Made by a program: the position numbers and the translations under genes. A model generated the notes under the pieces. It searched no databases. It saw only the letters and a list, made by a program, of their open reading frames with translations, and was not told the origin of the DNA. Positions 16,466 to 27,318 of a DNA stretch of 64,000 nt are shown one piece after another (the stretch's first letter is position 1; every line of letters starts with the position of its first letter). This DNA is from Halomonas daqiaonensis (lineage in GTDB: Bacteria > Pseudomonadota > Gammaproteobacteria > Pseudomonadales > Halomonadaceae): assembly GCF_900109725.1 (NCBI RefSeq), contig NZ_FOBC01000010.1, positions 1-64,000 on the forward strand. The letters are read 5' to 3'.

Positions 16466-17314
16466 TCAAGTTTCTACGACCTGAGCGCGTAGCCAGGCGA
16501 TCTCCTCGCCCCAGATCGCCGGCTCGACGGTCTCCAGCACCATGGGGATCGCGTCGATTCGCCGGTCGCGCATGAAGGTGGTGAAGGCGTCCAGCCCGAT
16601 GTTGCCCTGACCCAGGCTGTGATGGCGATCGACGCGGCTGGCGAATTCACTCTTGGCGTCGTTCAGGTGCATGCCCCGCAGGTATTCAAGGCCCACGACC
16701 TTGTCGAACTCATCCAGCGTGGCGGTGGTGGCCTCCGCGGTGCGCAGGTCGTAGCCGGCGGCGAAGGCGTGGCAGGTGTCGATGCAGACGCCGACTCGCG
16801 TTCTGTCATCGACCTGGTCGATGATCTCGGCCAGGTGCTCGAAGCGCCAGCCGAGGTTGGTGCCCTGGCCGGCGGTGTTCTCGATCACCGCCGTCACGCC
16901 GCGCGTCTCGGCGAGTACCTGGTTGATGGAGTCGGCGATGCGGGCGAGGCACTCGCCTTCGCTGATCTTTTTCAGGTGGCTACCGGGATGGAAGTTGAGC
17001 AGGGTGAGGCCGAGCTGCTCGCAGCGCTGGAACTCGTCGAGAAAGGCCGCGCGGGACTTCTCGAGCCCGGCGCTCTCCGGGTGGCCGAGGTTGATCAGGT
17101 AGCTGTCGTGGGGAAGGATCTGCCCCGGGCCGAAGCCGTGTTTATCGCAGGCCGTGCGGAAGGCTTCGACGGCCTCGTCGGTCAGCGGTTTGGCATGCCA
17201 CTGGCGCTGATTCTTGGTGAACAGGGCGAAGGCATCGGCACCGATCTCCACGGCGCGCAACACCGCCTGGTTGGGGCCGCCGGCGGCACTGACATGGGCT
17301 CCGAGGTATTTCAC
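16466..17314 (-). CDS. nfo: Deoxyribonuclease IV (endonuclease IV)
   Basis: 282 residues (E. coli Nfo is 285). Class II AP endonuclease that nicks DNA 5' of abasic sites in base-excision repair; a TIM barrel with three zinc ions. Signatures seen: [13 protein letters not shown] at the N-terminus, [23 protein letters not shown] (zinc His), [14 protein letters not shown] (Glu), [16 protein letters not shown] (Asp-His) and [24 protein letters not shown]. The GTG at 17314 is preferred because GGAGGG lies 7 nt before it and the homologous proteins begin at KY.G; ATGs at 17332 and 17329 overlap the Shine-Dalgarno. Confidence 0.95.
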   Translation of the reverse strand: MKYLGAHVSAAGGPNQAVLRAVEIGADAFALFTKNQRQWHAKPLTDEAVEAFRTACDKHGFGPGQILPHDSYLINLGHPESAGLEKSRAAFLDEFQRCEQLGLTLLNFHPGSHLKKISEGECLARIADSINQVLAETRGVTAVIENTAGQGTNLGWRFEHLAEIIDQVDDRTRVGVCIDTCHAFAAGYDLRTAEATTATLDEFDKVVGLEYLRGMHLNDAKSEFASRVDRHHSLGQGNIGLDAFTTFMRDRRIDAIPMVLETVEPAIWGEEIAWLRAQVVET

Positions 17315-17500
17315 GCGGGTTCCCTCCATCATGGCTTTGGTAACGCCCTACCATAGCACCGCTACGACCAGACTCGACTTTGCAACCCGGCAAGGCCTCG
17401 CATAGGCTCAATCACCAAGGCTTCAATAGAAGGTCAGGAGAGTCACATAGCGCGGCACGCAGGGACTATCGCATGGCTGGCGGGGGTCATCGCATCGTGA

Positions 17501-17537
17501 TTGCCTCACCTGCAAAGTGATACTATAGTGCCACTTT
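17501..17537 (+). promoter_or_regulatory. Promoter and dyad operator of the toxin-antitoxin pair
   Basis: -35 TTGCCT (17501-17506), a 17-bp spacer and -10 TATAGT (17524-17529). The dyad AAAGTG (17514-17519) / CACTTT (17532-17537) straddles the -10, the expected place for an autoregulatory antitoxin site. Confidence 0.6.
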
Positions 17538-17559
17538 TTGTCCGGATCAGGGTGAGCCC

Positions 17560-17817
17560 ATGAAAGTCGAGCTTGTTACAAACCTCAAGCGTCAAGCCAC
17601 GAAAATCCTGGCAGACCTGCATCAAACCAAAGAGCCGGTACTGATCACTGAACATGGCCAGCCATCCGCTTATCTTGTTGATGTGCAGGATTACGAGTTC
17701 ATGCAGCGTCGACTTGAGCTGCTTGAGGGGCTCTCACGTGGAGAGCGTGCTGTACTTGAGGGAAGAACGTACAGCCAAGGTGAGGCCAGGGAGAAAATGA
17801 GTAAATGGCTGAAGTAA
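17560..17817 (+). CDS. Phd/YefM-type antitoxin
   Basis: 85 residues. The N-terminal Phd/YefM fold, which binds DNA as a dimer, is seen in LKRQATKILADLHQTKEPVLITEHGQPSAYLVD, where the strand VLITEHGQP is the family hallmark; a C-terminal tail (about 55-85) would wrap the toxin. It overlaps the toxin gene by 13 bases, the usual arrangement for translational coupling. Ribosome site AGGGTGA before 17560. Less GC-rich than its neighbours, consistent with mobility. Confidence 0.9.
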   Translation: MKVELVTNLKRQATKILADLHQTKEPVLITEHGQPSAYLVDVQDYEFMQRRLELLEGLSRGERAVLEGRTYSQGEAREKMSKWLK

Positions 17818-18107
17818 TCTGGACTGAGCCGGCCCTTCAAGAATTGGATGCAATCGCCGAGTACATTGCTCTGGATAATCCTGCTGCCGCCATTCGTCTT
17901 GTCCATGAAGTTTTCGATAAAATCGAGCGTTTGGAAGGTTTTCCTCAATCAGGACGGATTCCTCCAGAGCTCCCTGATTCGGTATACAGGGAGGTAGTGG
18001 TTCCACCGTGTCGCATTTTTTATCGTCAAGATGAGAGGCGGATTCTCGTCCTCTATGTTATGCGAGAGGAACGACAGCTTCGTGCGTACATGCTGGGGAG
18101 CAGCTAA
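17805..18107 (+). CDS. RelE/ParE-family toxin
   Basis: 100 residues, full length for the family. VIWTEPALQELDAIAEYIALDNPAAA at the N-terminus and FPQSGRIPPELPDSVYREVVVPPCRIFYR in the second half match ParE-type toxins (pattern sGR...yRevvv..yRi.Y). ParE members poison gyrase and RelE members cut mRNA; the sequence looks nearer to ParE, but the target is not proven. It starts within the end of the antitoxin gene and is followed by mvaB in convergent orientation. Confidence 0.9.
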   Translation: MAEVIWTEPALQELDAIAEYIALDNPAAAIRLVHEVFDKIERLEGFPQSGRIPPELPDSVYREVVVPPCRIFYRQDERRILVLYVMREERQLRAYMLGSS

Positions 18108-18175
18108 CCAGGCTCGTCACACTGATGCTTTTTCCTCCGCTTCGCTGCGTCAAAGCCACCGGTGCGCTTCGGCGT

Positions 18176-19075
18176 TTACTTCGCGGCCAGGGCCACCCCC
18201 ACCTTGGAGCGGTTGGGCCGACCGATGGTCTGGGTGATCCAGGTGCCGATGGCGGCCAGCTTGTCGAGGTCGATGCCGGTCTCGATGCCGAGGCCGTCGA
18301 GCAGGTAGACCACATCCTCGCTTGCCACGTTGCCGGAAGCGCCCTTGGCGTAAGGGCAGCCGCCGAGGCCGGCGACGGAACTGTCCACCACCGCGATGCC
18401 TTCCTCCATCACGGCGTAGAGATTGGCGAGCGCCTGGCCGTAGGTGTCGTGGAAGTGGGCGGCGAGCTTGTCCATGGGGATGTCGCAGCTCACGGCCTCG
18501 ATCATGCGCTTGGCCTTGAGCGGGGTGCCGGTGCCGATGGTGTCGCCCAGCGAGACCTCGTAGCAGCCCATCTCGTACAGTGCCTTTGCCACCTCGGCGA
18601 CCTTTGCGGGGGCGATCTCGCCTTCGTAGGGGCAGCCCAGCACGCAGGAGACGTAACCGCGCACCCGCACGCCGGCCTGCTGGGCCCGCTCGAGCACCGG
18701 CTCGAAGCGGGCCAGGGATTCGGCAACGGAGCAGTTGATGTTCTTCTGCGAGAAAGCCTCGGAGGCGGCGCCAAATACGGCGACTTCCTCCACGCCGCAT
18801 TCCAGCGCGCCTTCCAGCCCCTTGAGGTTGGGGGTCAGCGCAGCATAAGTGACGCCGTCGATACGCTTGAGGCCTGTCATCACCTCACGGTGGTCGGCCA
18901 TCTGCGGCACCCACTTGGGCGAGACGAAGCTCGCCGCCTCGATGTAGCGGATGCCGGCCGCGCCGAGGCGGGCGATCAGCTCGAGCTTGGTGGCGGTGCT
19001 GATCGGCTCGGGCTCGTTCTGTAGCCCGTCGCGCGGGCCGACTTCGACCAGGCGCACCTGCTTGGGAAATGCCAT
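18176..19075 (-). CDS. mvaB: Hydroxymethylglutaryl-CoA lyase
   Basis: 299 residues, the normal length. Cleaves HMG-CoA to acetoacetate and acetyl-CoA, the last step of leucine degradation. Motifs: [12 protein letters not shown] (about 10-21, catalytic R and D), the metal-binding [12 protein letters not shown], and [19 protein letters not shown] with the catalytic cysteine. It is the last gene of the minus-strand liu operon, separated from liuD by 192 bases that hold a 93-bp palindromic element. A dead 56-bp copy of its middle lies at 14382-14437. Confidence 0.95.
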   Translation of the reverse strand: MAFPKQVRLVEVGPRDGLQNEPEPISTATKLELIARLGAAGIRYIEAASFVSPKWVPQMADHREVMTGLKRIDGVTYAALTPNLKGLEGALECGVEEVAVFGAASEAFSQKNINCSVAESLARFEPVLERAQQAGVRVRGYVSCVLGCPYEGEIAPAKVAEVAKALYEMGCYEVSLGDTIGTGTPLKAKRMIEAVSCDIPMDKLAAHFHDTYGQALANLYAVMEEGIAVVDSSVAGLGGCPYAKGASGNVASEDVVYLLDGLGIETGIDLDKLAAIGTWITQTIGRPNRSKVGVALAAK

Positions 19076-19134
19076 GGATTATCTCCTGTCTTGCTCAGGG
19101 CTAACCGATGAGGTGACGACTAGCCGCGGCTTTC

Positions 19135-19227
19135 CCGGGGACAGGTCTCTGAGGGGGGCTGTAAATACTTCCCTGTACGCTACCGATGCCATCCATGGCA
19201 TAGGACCCCCTCTACGACCTTTCCCCG
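19135..19227. repeat. 93-bp imperfect palindrome (extragenic repeat type)
   Basis: Outer arms CCGGGGACAGGTC..GAGGGGG (from 19135) and CCCCCTC..GACCTTTCCCCGG (to 19227) pair over about 22 positions with few mismatches; an inner perfect stem ATGCCAT-CC-ATGGCAT lies at 19186-19201. It stands between mvaB (start) and liuD (end) inside the liu operon. Similar CTGTAAATAC..CCCTGTACGCT..CCATCCATGGC blocks recur between genes in Halomonas-type genomes, from memory. Confidence 0.75.
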
Positions 19228-19267
19228 GCGCCGCTTAGCTGGATGCCTGAAGCTTGGCGCTGAGGTG

Positions 19268-21303
<2,036 letters not shown>

Positions 21304-21307
<4 letters not shown>

Positions 21308-22152
21308 GAGCGGGGCTCCGCGGCGTTGTTGTCGCTATCGTTCCGGGCCGGGCCTTCTTCGACCCAGGCCGGGCGGCGCTTCTCGAAGAAGCTGGCCAGG
21401 CCCTCCTGGCCCTCGGCGCTGACCCGCAGCTCGCTGATCACCCGGCAGGTATGCTCGCGGGTGGTCTTGCTGTCGGGGGCGCGGGCGACCTCGGCGAGCA
21501 GCGCCTTGGTGGCGCGCTGGGCCTGGGGCGAGCCGGCCAAGAGGGTATCGAGCATGGCGGTCACGGCGTCGTCGAGCTCGTCATGCGCGACGACCCGGTG
21601 GGCCAGGCCCAGCGCCAGGGCGGTGGGAGCGTCCATTACCTCGGCGGTCAGCGCGTAGCGGCGCGCCTGGCGCTCGCCCAGGGCCCGCTGCACGTAGGGG
21701 CTGATCACCGCCGGCGAGAGGCCGATCTTCACCTCGGAGAGGCAGAACTTGGCCTTCTCGGAGGCGATGACCAGGTCGCAGCAGGCGGCCAGGCCCACGG
21801 CGCCGCCGAAGGTGGCGCCCTGCACGCGGCACACGGTGGGGCAGGGTAGGGTGTCCAGGCCGTGCATCAGCGCGGCGAGCTTGCGCGAGTCGGCGAGGTT
21901 GTCATCGAAATCGTACTCGACCATGCGCTTCATCCAGTTCAGGTCCGCCCCGGCGGAGAAGCTCTTGCCCTCGGAGCCCAGCACCACCGCCCGCACTTCA
22001 CCATGCCGGGCGGCCTCGTGGAGCTGGAGCAGGTGGTCATTGAGCTCGGCGATCAGGCTGTCGTCGAAGGCGTTGTGGACGTCCGGGCGATCCAGGGTCA
22101 GCTTGGCCACGCCGCGGTCGTCGATCGCCAGTCGGGAATATGTCTGCGTCAT
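21304..22152 (-). CDS. liuC: Methylglutaconyl-CoA hydratase (enoyl-CoA hydratase family)
   Basis: 282 residues. Crotonase fold: LDRPDVHNAFDDSLIAEL near the N-terminus, oxyanion-hole segment GKSFSAGADLNWM and GATFGGAVGLAACCD with the second hole glycine, then FCLSEVKIGLSPAVISPYV containing the catalytic Glu region. It hydrates 3-methylglutaconyl-CoA to HMG-CoA. The start at 22152 (MTQTYSRL) follows GAGGT; a further in-frame start at 22203 would overlap liuB and add 17 unlike residues. Coupled to liuD by a 4-base overlap and 7 bases from liuB. Confidence 0.93.
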
Positions 22153-22159
22153 CTCGACC

Positions 22160-23767
22160 TCACATCCGGAACACGCCGAAGCGGGTCTCTTCCACTTCGG
22201 CATTCATGGCGGCGGCCAGCGACAGGCCGAGGATCTCGCGGGTCTGCAGCGGGTCGATGACACCGTCGTCCCACAGCCGGGCGCTGGCATAGTAGGGGTG
22301 GCCCTGGTGTTCGTACTGATCGCGGGTCGGCGCCTTGAAGGCCTCTTCTTCCTCCGGCGTCCACTCGCGGCCCTCGCGTTCGATCTGCTCGCGCTTGACC
22401 TGGGAGAGCACGCCGGCCGCTTGTTCGCCGCCCATCACCGAGATGCGCGAGTTGGGCCACATGAACAGCAGGTTGGGGTCATAGGCGCGGCCGCACATGC
22501 CGTAGTTGCCGGCGCCGAAGCTGCCGCCGATCAGCACGGTGAACTTGGGCACCTTGGCGCAGGCCACCGCGGTGACCAGCTTGGCGCCGTGCTTGGCGAT
22601 GCCCTCGTGCTCGTACTTCGAGCCCACCATAAAGCCGGTGATGTTCTGCAGAAACACCAGGGGGATCTTGCGCTGGGCGCAGAGCTCGATGAAGTGCGCG
22701 CCCTTGACCGCGGATTCGGAGAACAGCACGCCGTTGTTGGCGACGATGCCCACCGGATAGCCCTGGATATGGGCGAAGCCGGTGACCAGGGTGTCGCCGT
22801 AGTAGCGCTTGAACTCGTCGAAGTCGGAGTCGTCGACGATGCGCCCGATCACTTCGCGCACGTCGTAGGGCTTCTTGAGATCGGTGCCGACGATGCCGTA
22901 GATCTCGTTGGGGTCGAGGCGCGGCGGCTTGGGTTTCTGCATCTTGAGCTGGCCACGCTTCTGCCAGTTGAGGCGCGACACGCAGGCGCGGGCCAGCTGC
23001 AGGGCGTGGGCATCGTTCTCGGCGTAGTGGTCGGCCACGCCGCTCTTCTTGGTGTGGACGTCGGCGCCGCCAAGGTCCTCGGCGCTGATGCTCTCGCCGG
23101 TCGCGGCCTTCACCAGCGGCGGGCCGCCCAGGAAGATGGTGCCCTGTTCCTTGACGATGATCGACTCGTCGGCCATGGCCGGCACATAGGCGCCGCCCGC
23201 GGTGCACGAGCCCATGACCACGGCGATCTGCGGAATGCCCTCGGCGGAGAGGGTGGCCTGGTTGTAGAAGATGCGGCCGAAGTGATCGCGATCCGGGAAG
23301 ACCTCATCCTGGCGGGGCAGGAAGGCGCCGCCGGAATCGACCAGGTAGATGCATGGCAGGCGGTGCTTGCGGGCGATCTCCTGAGCACGCAAGTGCTTCT
23401 TCACGGTGAGCGGGAAGTAGGTGCCGCCCTTGACGGTGGCGTCGTTGGCGACGATCACGCATTCGACCCCGGAGACGCGGCCGATGCCGGTGACTACGCC
23501 TGCTGCGGGCACGGCGGATTCGTAGACCTCGTGGGCGGCCAACGATGAGAACTCGAGGAAGGGCGAGCCCTCGTCGATCAGGTGGTCGATGCGGTCGCGC
23601 ACGAACAGCTTGTCGCGGGACTCGTGGCGCTCGCGGGCCTTCTGGCCGCCGCCCTGGGCGATGGTCGCGGTCAGCTCGCGCAGCTTGCCGACCTCATGGC
23701 GCATGGCGATGTCGTTGGCCTGGAAGACGTCGCTGCGCGGGTTGATCTGGGTGTTCAGGATTGCCAT
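22160..23767 (-). CDS. liuB: Methylcrotonyl-CoA carboxylase, carboxyltransferase subunit
   Basis: 535 residues, full length. Carboxyltransferase (crotonase-like) halves are both seen: [25 protein letters not shown] in the N half with [22 protein letters not shown], and [43 protein letters not shown] in the C half. It transfers CO2 from biotin on LiuD to 3-methylcrotonyl-CoA. GGAGGGGTAC precedes the ATG at 23767. It lies 98 bases after ivd; the gap holds an AAGC-type hairpin repeat. Confidence 0.95.
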   Translation of the reverse strand: MAILNTQINPRSDVFQANDIAMRHEVGKLRELTATIAQGGGQKARERHESRDKLFVRDRIDHLIDEGSPFLEFSSLAAHEVYESAVPAAGVVTGIGRVSGVECVIVANDATVKGGTYFPLTVKKHLRAQEIARKHRLPCIYLVDSGGAFLPRQDEVFPDRDHFGRIFYNQATLSAEGIPQIAVVMGSCTAGGAYVPAMADESIIVKEQGTIFLGGPPLVKAATGESISAEDLGGADVHTKKSGVADHYAENDAHALQLARACVSRLNWQKRGQLKMQKPKPPRLDPNEIYGIVGTDLKKPYDVREVIGRIVDDSDFDEFKRYYGDTLVTGFAHIQGYPVGIVANNGVLFSESAVKGAHFIELCAQRKIPLVFLQNITGFMVGSKYEHEGIAKHGAKLVTAVACAKVPKFTVLIGGSFGAGNYGMCGRAYDPNLLFMWPNSRISVMGGEQAAGVLSQVKREQIEREGREWTPEEEEAFKAPTRDQYEHQGHPYYASARLWDDGVIDPLQTREILGLSLAAAMNAEVEETRFGVFRM

Positions 23768-23787
23768 GTACCCCTCCGGGGAGCTGT

Positions 23788-23862
23788 AAGCCGTAAGCTT
23801 GAAGCTGTAAGAAAACCCCGTTTGGCAGGTACTTAAAGCTTACAGCTTATAGATTGCGGCTT
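23788..23862. repeat. AAGC-type inverted repeat between ivd and liuB
   Basis: Arms 23788-23811 and 23839-23862 (24 bp each, 20 pairs) begin AAGCCG and end AGCTGTAAG, with a 27-nt loop. Its place inside the operon suggests an mRNA-stability or partial-termination element; it looks like one of a dispersed family. Confidence 0.7.
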
Positions 23863-23865
23863 GGG

Positions 23866-25035
23866 TTATGCAGATTCGTTGTAGATCTCGCGGCCGATCA
23901 GCATGCGGCGGATCTCGCTGGTGCCGGCGCCGATCTCGTAGAGCTTGGCGTCGCGCAGCAGGCGCCCGGTCGGGTACTCGTTGATGTAGCCGTTGCCGCC
24001 GAGCAGCTGGATGGCGTCCAGCGCTACTTGGGTAGCCTTCTCCGCGCAGTAGAGGATGACGCCGGCGGCGTCCTTGCGCGAGGTCTGGCCGCGGTCGCAA
24101 CCGGCCGCCACGGCATAGAGATAGGCGCGGCAGGCATTCAGGGTGGTGTACATGTCGGCGATCTTGCCCTGCACCAGCTGGAACTCACCGATCGACTGGT
24201 TGAACTGCTTACGCTCGTGGATGTAGGGCACCACGATATCCAGGGCCGCCTGCATGATGCCGATGGGGCCGGCGGCGAGCACGGTACGCTCGAAGTCCAG
24301 GCCGCTCATCAGCACCTTGGCGCCGCGATTCACCTCACCCAGGACGTTCTCTTCCGGCACTTCGCAGTCCTCGAACACCAGCTCACAGGTGTTGGAGCCG
24401 CGCATGCCGAGCTTGTCGAGCTTCTGGGCGGTTGAGAAGCCGGGCATGCCCTTCTCGATGATGAAGGCGGTGATGCCCTTGGAGCCGGCTTCCGGGTCGG
24501 TCTTGGCGTAGACCACCAGCACGCTGGCTTCCGGGCCGTTGGTGATCCACATCTTGTTGCCGTTGAGGATGTACTTGTCGCCATCCTTGCGCGCGCGAAG
24601 CTTCATTGAGACCACGTCGGAGCCGGCGCCCGGCTCCGACATGGCCAACGCGCCGACATGCTCGCCGCTGATCAGCTTGGGCAGGTACTTGGCCTTCTGT
24701 TCGGCACTGGCATTGATCTTGAGCTGGTTGACGCAGAGGTTGGAGTGCGCGCCGTAGGAGAGACCCACGGAGGCGCTGGCCCGGGAGATCTCCTCCACGG
24801 CGATGCAGTGCGCCAGGTAGCCCATGCCGCTACCGCCGTCCTCCTCGGGCACCGTGATGCCAAGCAGGCCCATGTCGCCGAACTTCTGCCAGAGGTCGTT
24901 GGGGAATTCGTTCTTCTCGTCGATCTCGGCGGCGCGCGGTGCGATCTCGTCGCGGGCGAAGGCGCTGACGTGATCGCGCAGCATGTTCAGCTCGTCGTCG
25001 AGGCCGAAATCGAGGGGCTTGTAGGGCGTGTGCAT
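23866..25035 (-). CDS. ivd: Isovaleryl-CoA dehydrogenase
   Basis: 389 residues, standard length. FAD-dependent acyl-CoA dehydrogenase that turns isovaleryl-CoA into 3-methylcrotonyl-CoA and opens the leucine branch. Motifs: [16 protein letters not shown] (FAD/acyl-CoA dehydrogenase signature 1), [57 protein letters not shown] (signature 2). The glutamate in [14 protein letters not shown] is at the position typical of isovaleryl-type enzymes. First gene of the liu operon; AGGAG precedes its ATG by 7 nt, and a LiuR-like palindrome lies about 105 bases upstream. Confidence 0.95.
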   Translation of the reverse strand: MHTPYKPLDFGLDDELNMLRDHVSAFARDEIAPRAAEIDEKNEFPNDLWQKFGDMGLLGITVPEEDGGSGMGYLAHCIAVEEISRASASVGLSYGAHSNLCVNQLKINASAEQKAKYLPKLISGEHVGALAMSEPGAGSDVVSMKLRARKDGDKYILNGNKMWITNGPEASVLVVYAKTDPEAGSKGITAFIIEKGMPGFSTAQKLDKLGMRGSNTCELVFEDCEVPEENVLGEVNRGAKVLMSGLDFERTVLAAGPIGIMQAALDIVVPYIHERKQFNQSIGEFQLVQGKIADMYTTLNACRAYLYAVAAGCDRGQTSRKDAAGVILYCAEKATQVALDAIQLLGGNGYINEYPTGRLLRDAKLYEIGAGTSEIRRMLIGREIYNESA

Positions 25036-25140
25036 GGCGGGGCTCCTGTTCTTGTCAGTTGAGGCGCCGACCGTTCGAGCGGTGGCGCTACAGGCAGAGT
25101 GGTGCCATCAAGATGGCAGATGGCACAAGATTAGGCGAGG

Positions 25141-25156
25141 TTGACGTTAACGTAAA
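25141..25156 (-). promoter_or_regulatory. LiuR-like operator of the liu operon
   Basis: TTGACGTTAACGTAAA is a near-perfect palindrome around ACGTTAACGT (25144-25153), 106 bases upstream of the ivd ATG. It has the form of sites bound by LiuR, the MerR-type regulator of leucine degradation in gammaproteobacteria. No liuR gene is in the window. Confidence 0.7.
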
Positions 25157-25246
25157 GTGCAGCTTTTCACGATTTCGACGAATGTAGAAGAGGGTGAGGA
25201 GCAAGGAGTAAGGAGCAAGCGGGGCAGACGGTTGCCCCGCGGTGAC

Positions 25247-26188
25247 TCAGCTTGCCAGCCAGGTGATCAGCTGGTGGTAGAGCGGAATGCCGACGATCAC
25301 GTTGAGCGGGAAGGTCAGGCCCAGGGAGGCGAGCATCGCCAGGCCGATGTTGGCCTCGGGAATGGCGGTGCGCATGGCGGCCGGCGCGGCGATATAGGAA
25401 GCACTGGCGGCGAGCGCGGTGAGGATCAGCAGCGAGCCGGTGGGCAGGCCCAGCGCCAGGCCGACGGCCAGCCCGCTCAGGGCCAGCAGCGGCGGGGCGA
25501 CGAGGGCGAAGGTGAGCAGGCGCCAGTGGCGCCAGGGCAGTGGGCGCAGGGTCTCGGCGGCGGTCAGGCCCATTTCGAGCAGGAAGATCGCCAGGACGGC
25601 ATGGAAGGCGCCGGTGAGCAGGTCGGTGACGTTGGCCCCCTGGGCCGGGCCATAGAGGGTGCCGATCACCACGCCGCCGGCCAGCAGGATGACGCCGCGG
25701 TTGGTCAGCGTTTCGTGCCACAGGCCGCTGATCGCCTCACCGGGCTCCGAGCCCCGGTAGCGGCGATAGAGGGCGATGGCCAGCATGATCGCCGGCAGTT
25801 CCATCATCACCAGATAGAGGGTGACCTCGGCGCCGACCGGCAGGCCGCGCCCCTCGGCGAAGGCCAGCGCCACGGCGAAGGTCCCGGCGCTTACAGAGCC
25901 GTAGTGGGCCGCCAGGCTGGCGCTGTCGGCGGGGGAGAGGCGCACCAGACGGCGCAACACCGGCATCAGCACCAGCGGGATCAGCGCGCCGAGCGCCGCC
26001 ACGGCGAGCATTTCGGGCACGATCGACCAGCCCAGGTTGCCGTGCAGGGCCATGCCGCCCTTGAGGCCAATGGTCAGCATCAGCAGCAGGCTCAGGGTGT
26101 CGTAGGCGGCCTTGGGAATGGTCAGGTCGGACTTCACCAGCCCGGCGAGCAGGCCGAGCAGGAAGAACATCACCACGATATCGGGCAT
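25247..26188 (-). CDS. SbtA-like sodium-dependent bicarbonate permease
   Basis: 313 residues, about ten predicted helices in two inverted halves. The pattern MFFLLGLLAGLVKSDLTIPKAAYD at the N-terminus, GLKGGMAL, and AAHYGSVSAGTFAVA in the middle are typical of the SbtA family (sodium-dependent bicarbonate uptake in cyanobacteria). The start at 26188 (MPDIVV) opens directly into the first helix; the frame extends back to 26287 without support. It diverges from a LysR regulator with 126 bases between. The substrate in a heterotroph is not certain. Confidence 0.8.
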   Translation of the reverse strand: MPDIVVMFFLLGLLAGLVKSDLTIPKAAYDTLSLLLMLTIGLKGGMALHGNLGWSIVPEMLAVAALGALIPLVLMPVLRRLVRLSPADSASLAAHYGSVSAGTFAVALAFAEGRGLPVGAEVTLYLVMMELPAIMLAIALYRRYRGSEPGEAISGLWHETLTNRGVILLAGGVVIGTLYGPAQGANVTDLLTGAFHAVLAIFLLEMGLTAAETLRPLPWRHWRLLTFALVAPPLLALSGLAVGLALGLPTGSLLILTALAASASYIAAPAAMRTAIPEANIGLAMLASLGLTFPLNVIVGIPLYHQLITWLAS

Positions 26189-26314
26189 CGGAAGGTCTCG
26201 GGTAGCGGAAGGAAAGCGCCCCGCATTCTGCGAAGCCATGGGCATTGATTCCAATAAACTCTTTAGCACTGCAACATAGATGATCATCTATGGCTAGTTG
26301 GAGGCACCGCGGCG

Positions 26315-27274
26315 ATGAACATCCGACACCTGACCTTCCGCCTGCTGCAGGTCTATGTGGCGGTGGTGCGCGCCGGCTCGGTCAGCGAGGCGGCGCGACG
26401 GCTCTACCTGACCCAGCCCACGGTTTCCCAGCAGCTGCGCCGCCTGGCCGAGACGGTGGGCGAGCCGCTGCTGAAGAGTCGGCAGGGACGCCTGGTGCCC
26501 ACCGAGGCGGGCGGTGAGCTCTACCGGGCGAGCCGCGAGGTGCTGGGGCGCTTCGATGACGTCGAGGACTACCTGGCCTCGCTGCGTGGCGGGGAGCGAG
26601 GGCGTTGCTCCATCGCCCTGGTCAATACCGCCCAGTACGTGCTGCCGCGCCTGCTCGGCCCCTACAGCCGGGCCTTTCCCGAAGTGGACGTCACCCTGCA
26701 CATCGGCAACCGGCGACAGGTATTGACCCGCTTCGAGCGCCAGGACGACGATCTCTACGTGTTCAGCCATCCGCCCTCGCTGGCCCATGCCCGGGCCGGC
26801 CGCTTCCTGCGCAATCCCCTGGTGGTCGTGGCACCACGGGACCATCCGCTGGCGGGCCGCGACCGGGTGGCGATGAGCGAGCTGCTGGGCGAACGCTTCC
26901 TGCTGCGTGAACCCGGTTCGGCCACGCGGATGCTCTTCGAGAGCTGGCTGCAGGAGCAGGGGCTGAGCCTGGGGCCGACCCTGCAGATGGCCAGCAACGA
27001 GGCGATCCGGGTCGGGGTGGCGTCGGGGATGGGGCTTGCCGTGCTTTCCGAGCATGTGCTGCCGCCGGAGCATCCGGACCTGGTCATCCTGCCGGTGTCG
27101 GGGTTGCCTATCGAGAGCCACTGGCAGTTCATCGTTCGCCGCGACCGGCGGCTGCCGCATGCAGCGCTGGGACTGTTGCGCTTCGCCGAGGGGCATTTGG
27201 ACGAATGCGTCGAGTCGCGCTTCCTGTGCAACGAACTGGCGGGCCTGCTGGAAGGAATGGGGCCGGACCTTTGA
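26315..27274 (+). CDS. LysR-family transcriptional regulator
   Basis: 319 residues. N-terminal winged helix-turn-helix (about 6-65: LQVYVAVVRAGSVSEAARRLYLTQPTVSQQLRRLAE) and C-terminal inducer-binding domain (about 95-300) with the usual IGNRRQVL and GVASGMGLAVLSEH segments. It is CbbR-like in general form. Being divergent from the SbtA-like permease with a 126-bp shared upstream region, it probably controls that permease, as LysR proteins typically do for a divergent neighbour. Confidence 0.92.
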   Translation: MNIRHLTFRLLQVYVAVVRAGSVSEAARRLYLTQPTVSQQLRRLAETVGEPLLKSRQGRLVPTEAGGELYRASREVLGRFDDVEDYLASLRGGERGRCSIALVNTAQYVLPRLLGPYSRAFPEVDVTLHIGNRRQVLTRFERQDDDLYVFSHPPSLAHARAGRFLRNPLVVVAPRDHPLAGRDRVAMSELLGERFLLREPGSATRMLFESWLQEQGLSLGPTLQMASNEAIRVGVASGMGLAVLSEHVLPPEHPDLVILPVSGLPIESHWQFIVRRDRRLPHAALGLLRFAEGHLDECVESRFLCNELAGLLEGMGPDL

Positions 27275-27318
27275 GCGTGCTTGGGGAGCCGGCCCCTGTG
27301 AGTCTTGACGCCTGAGGG

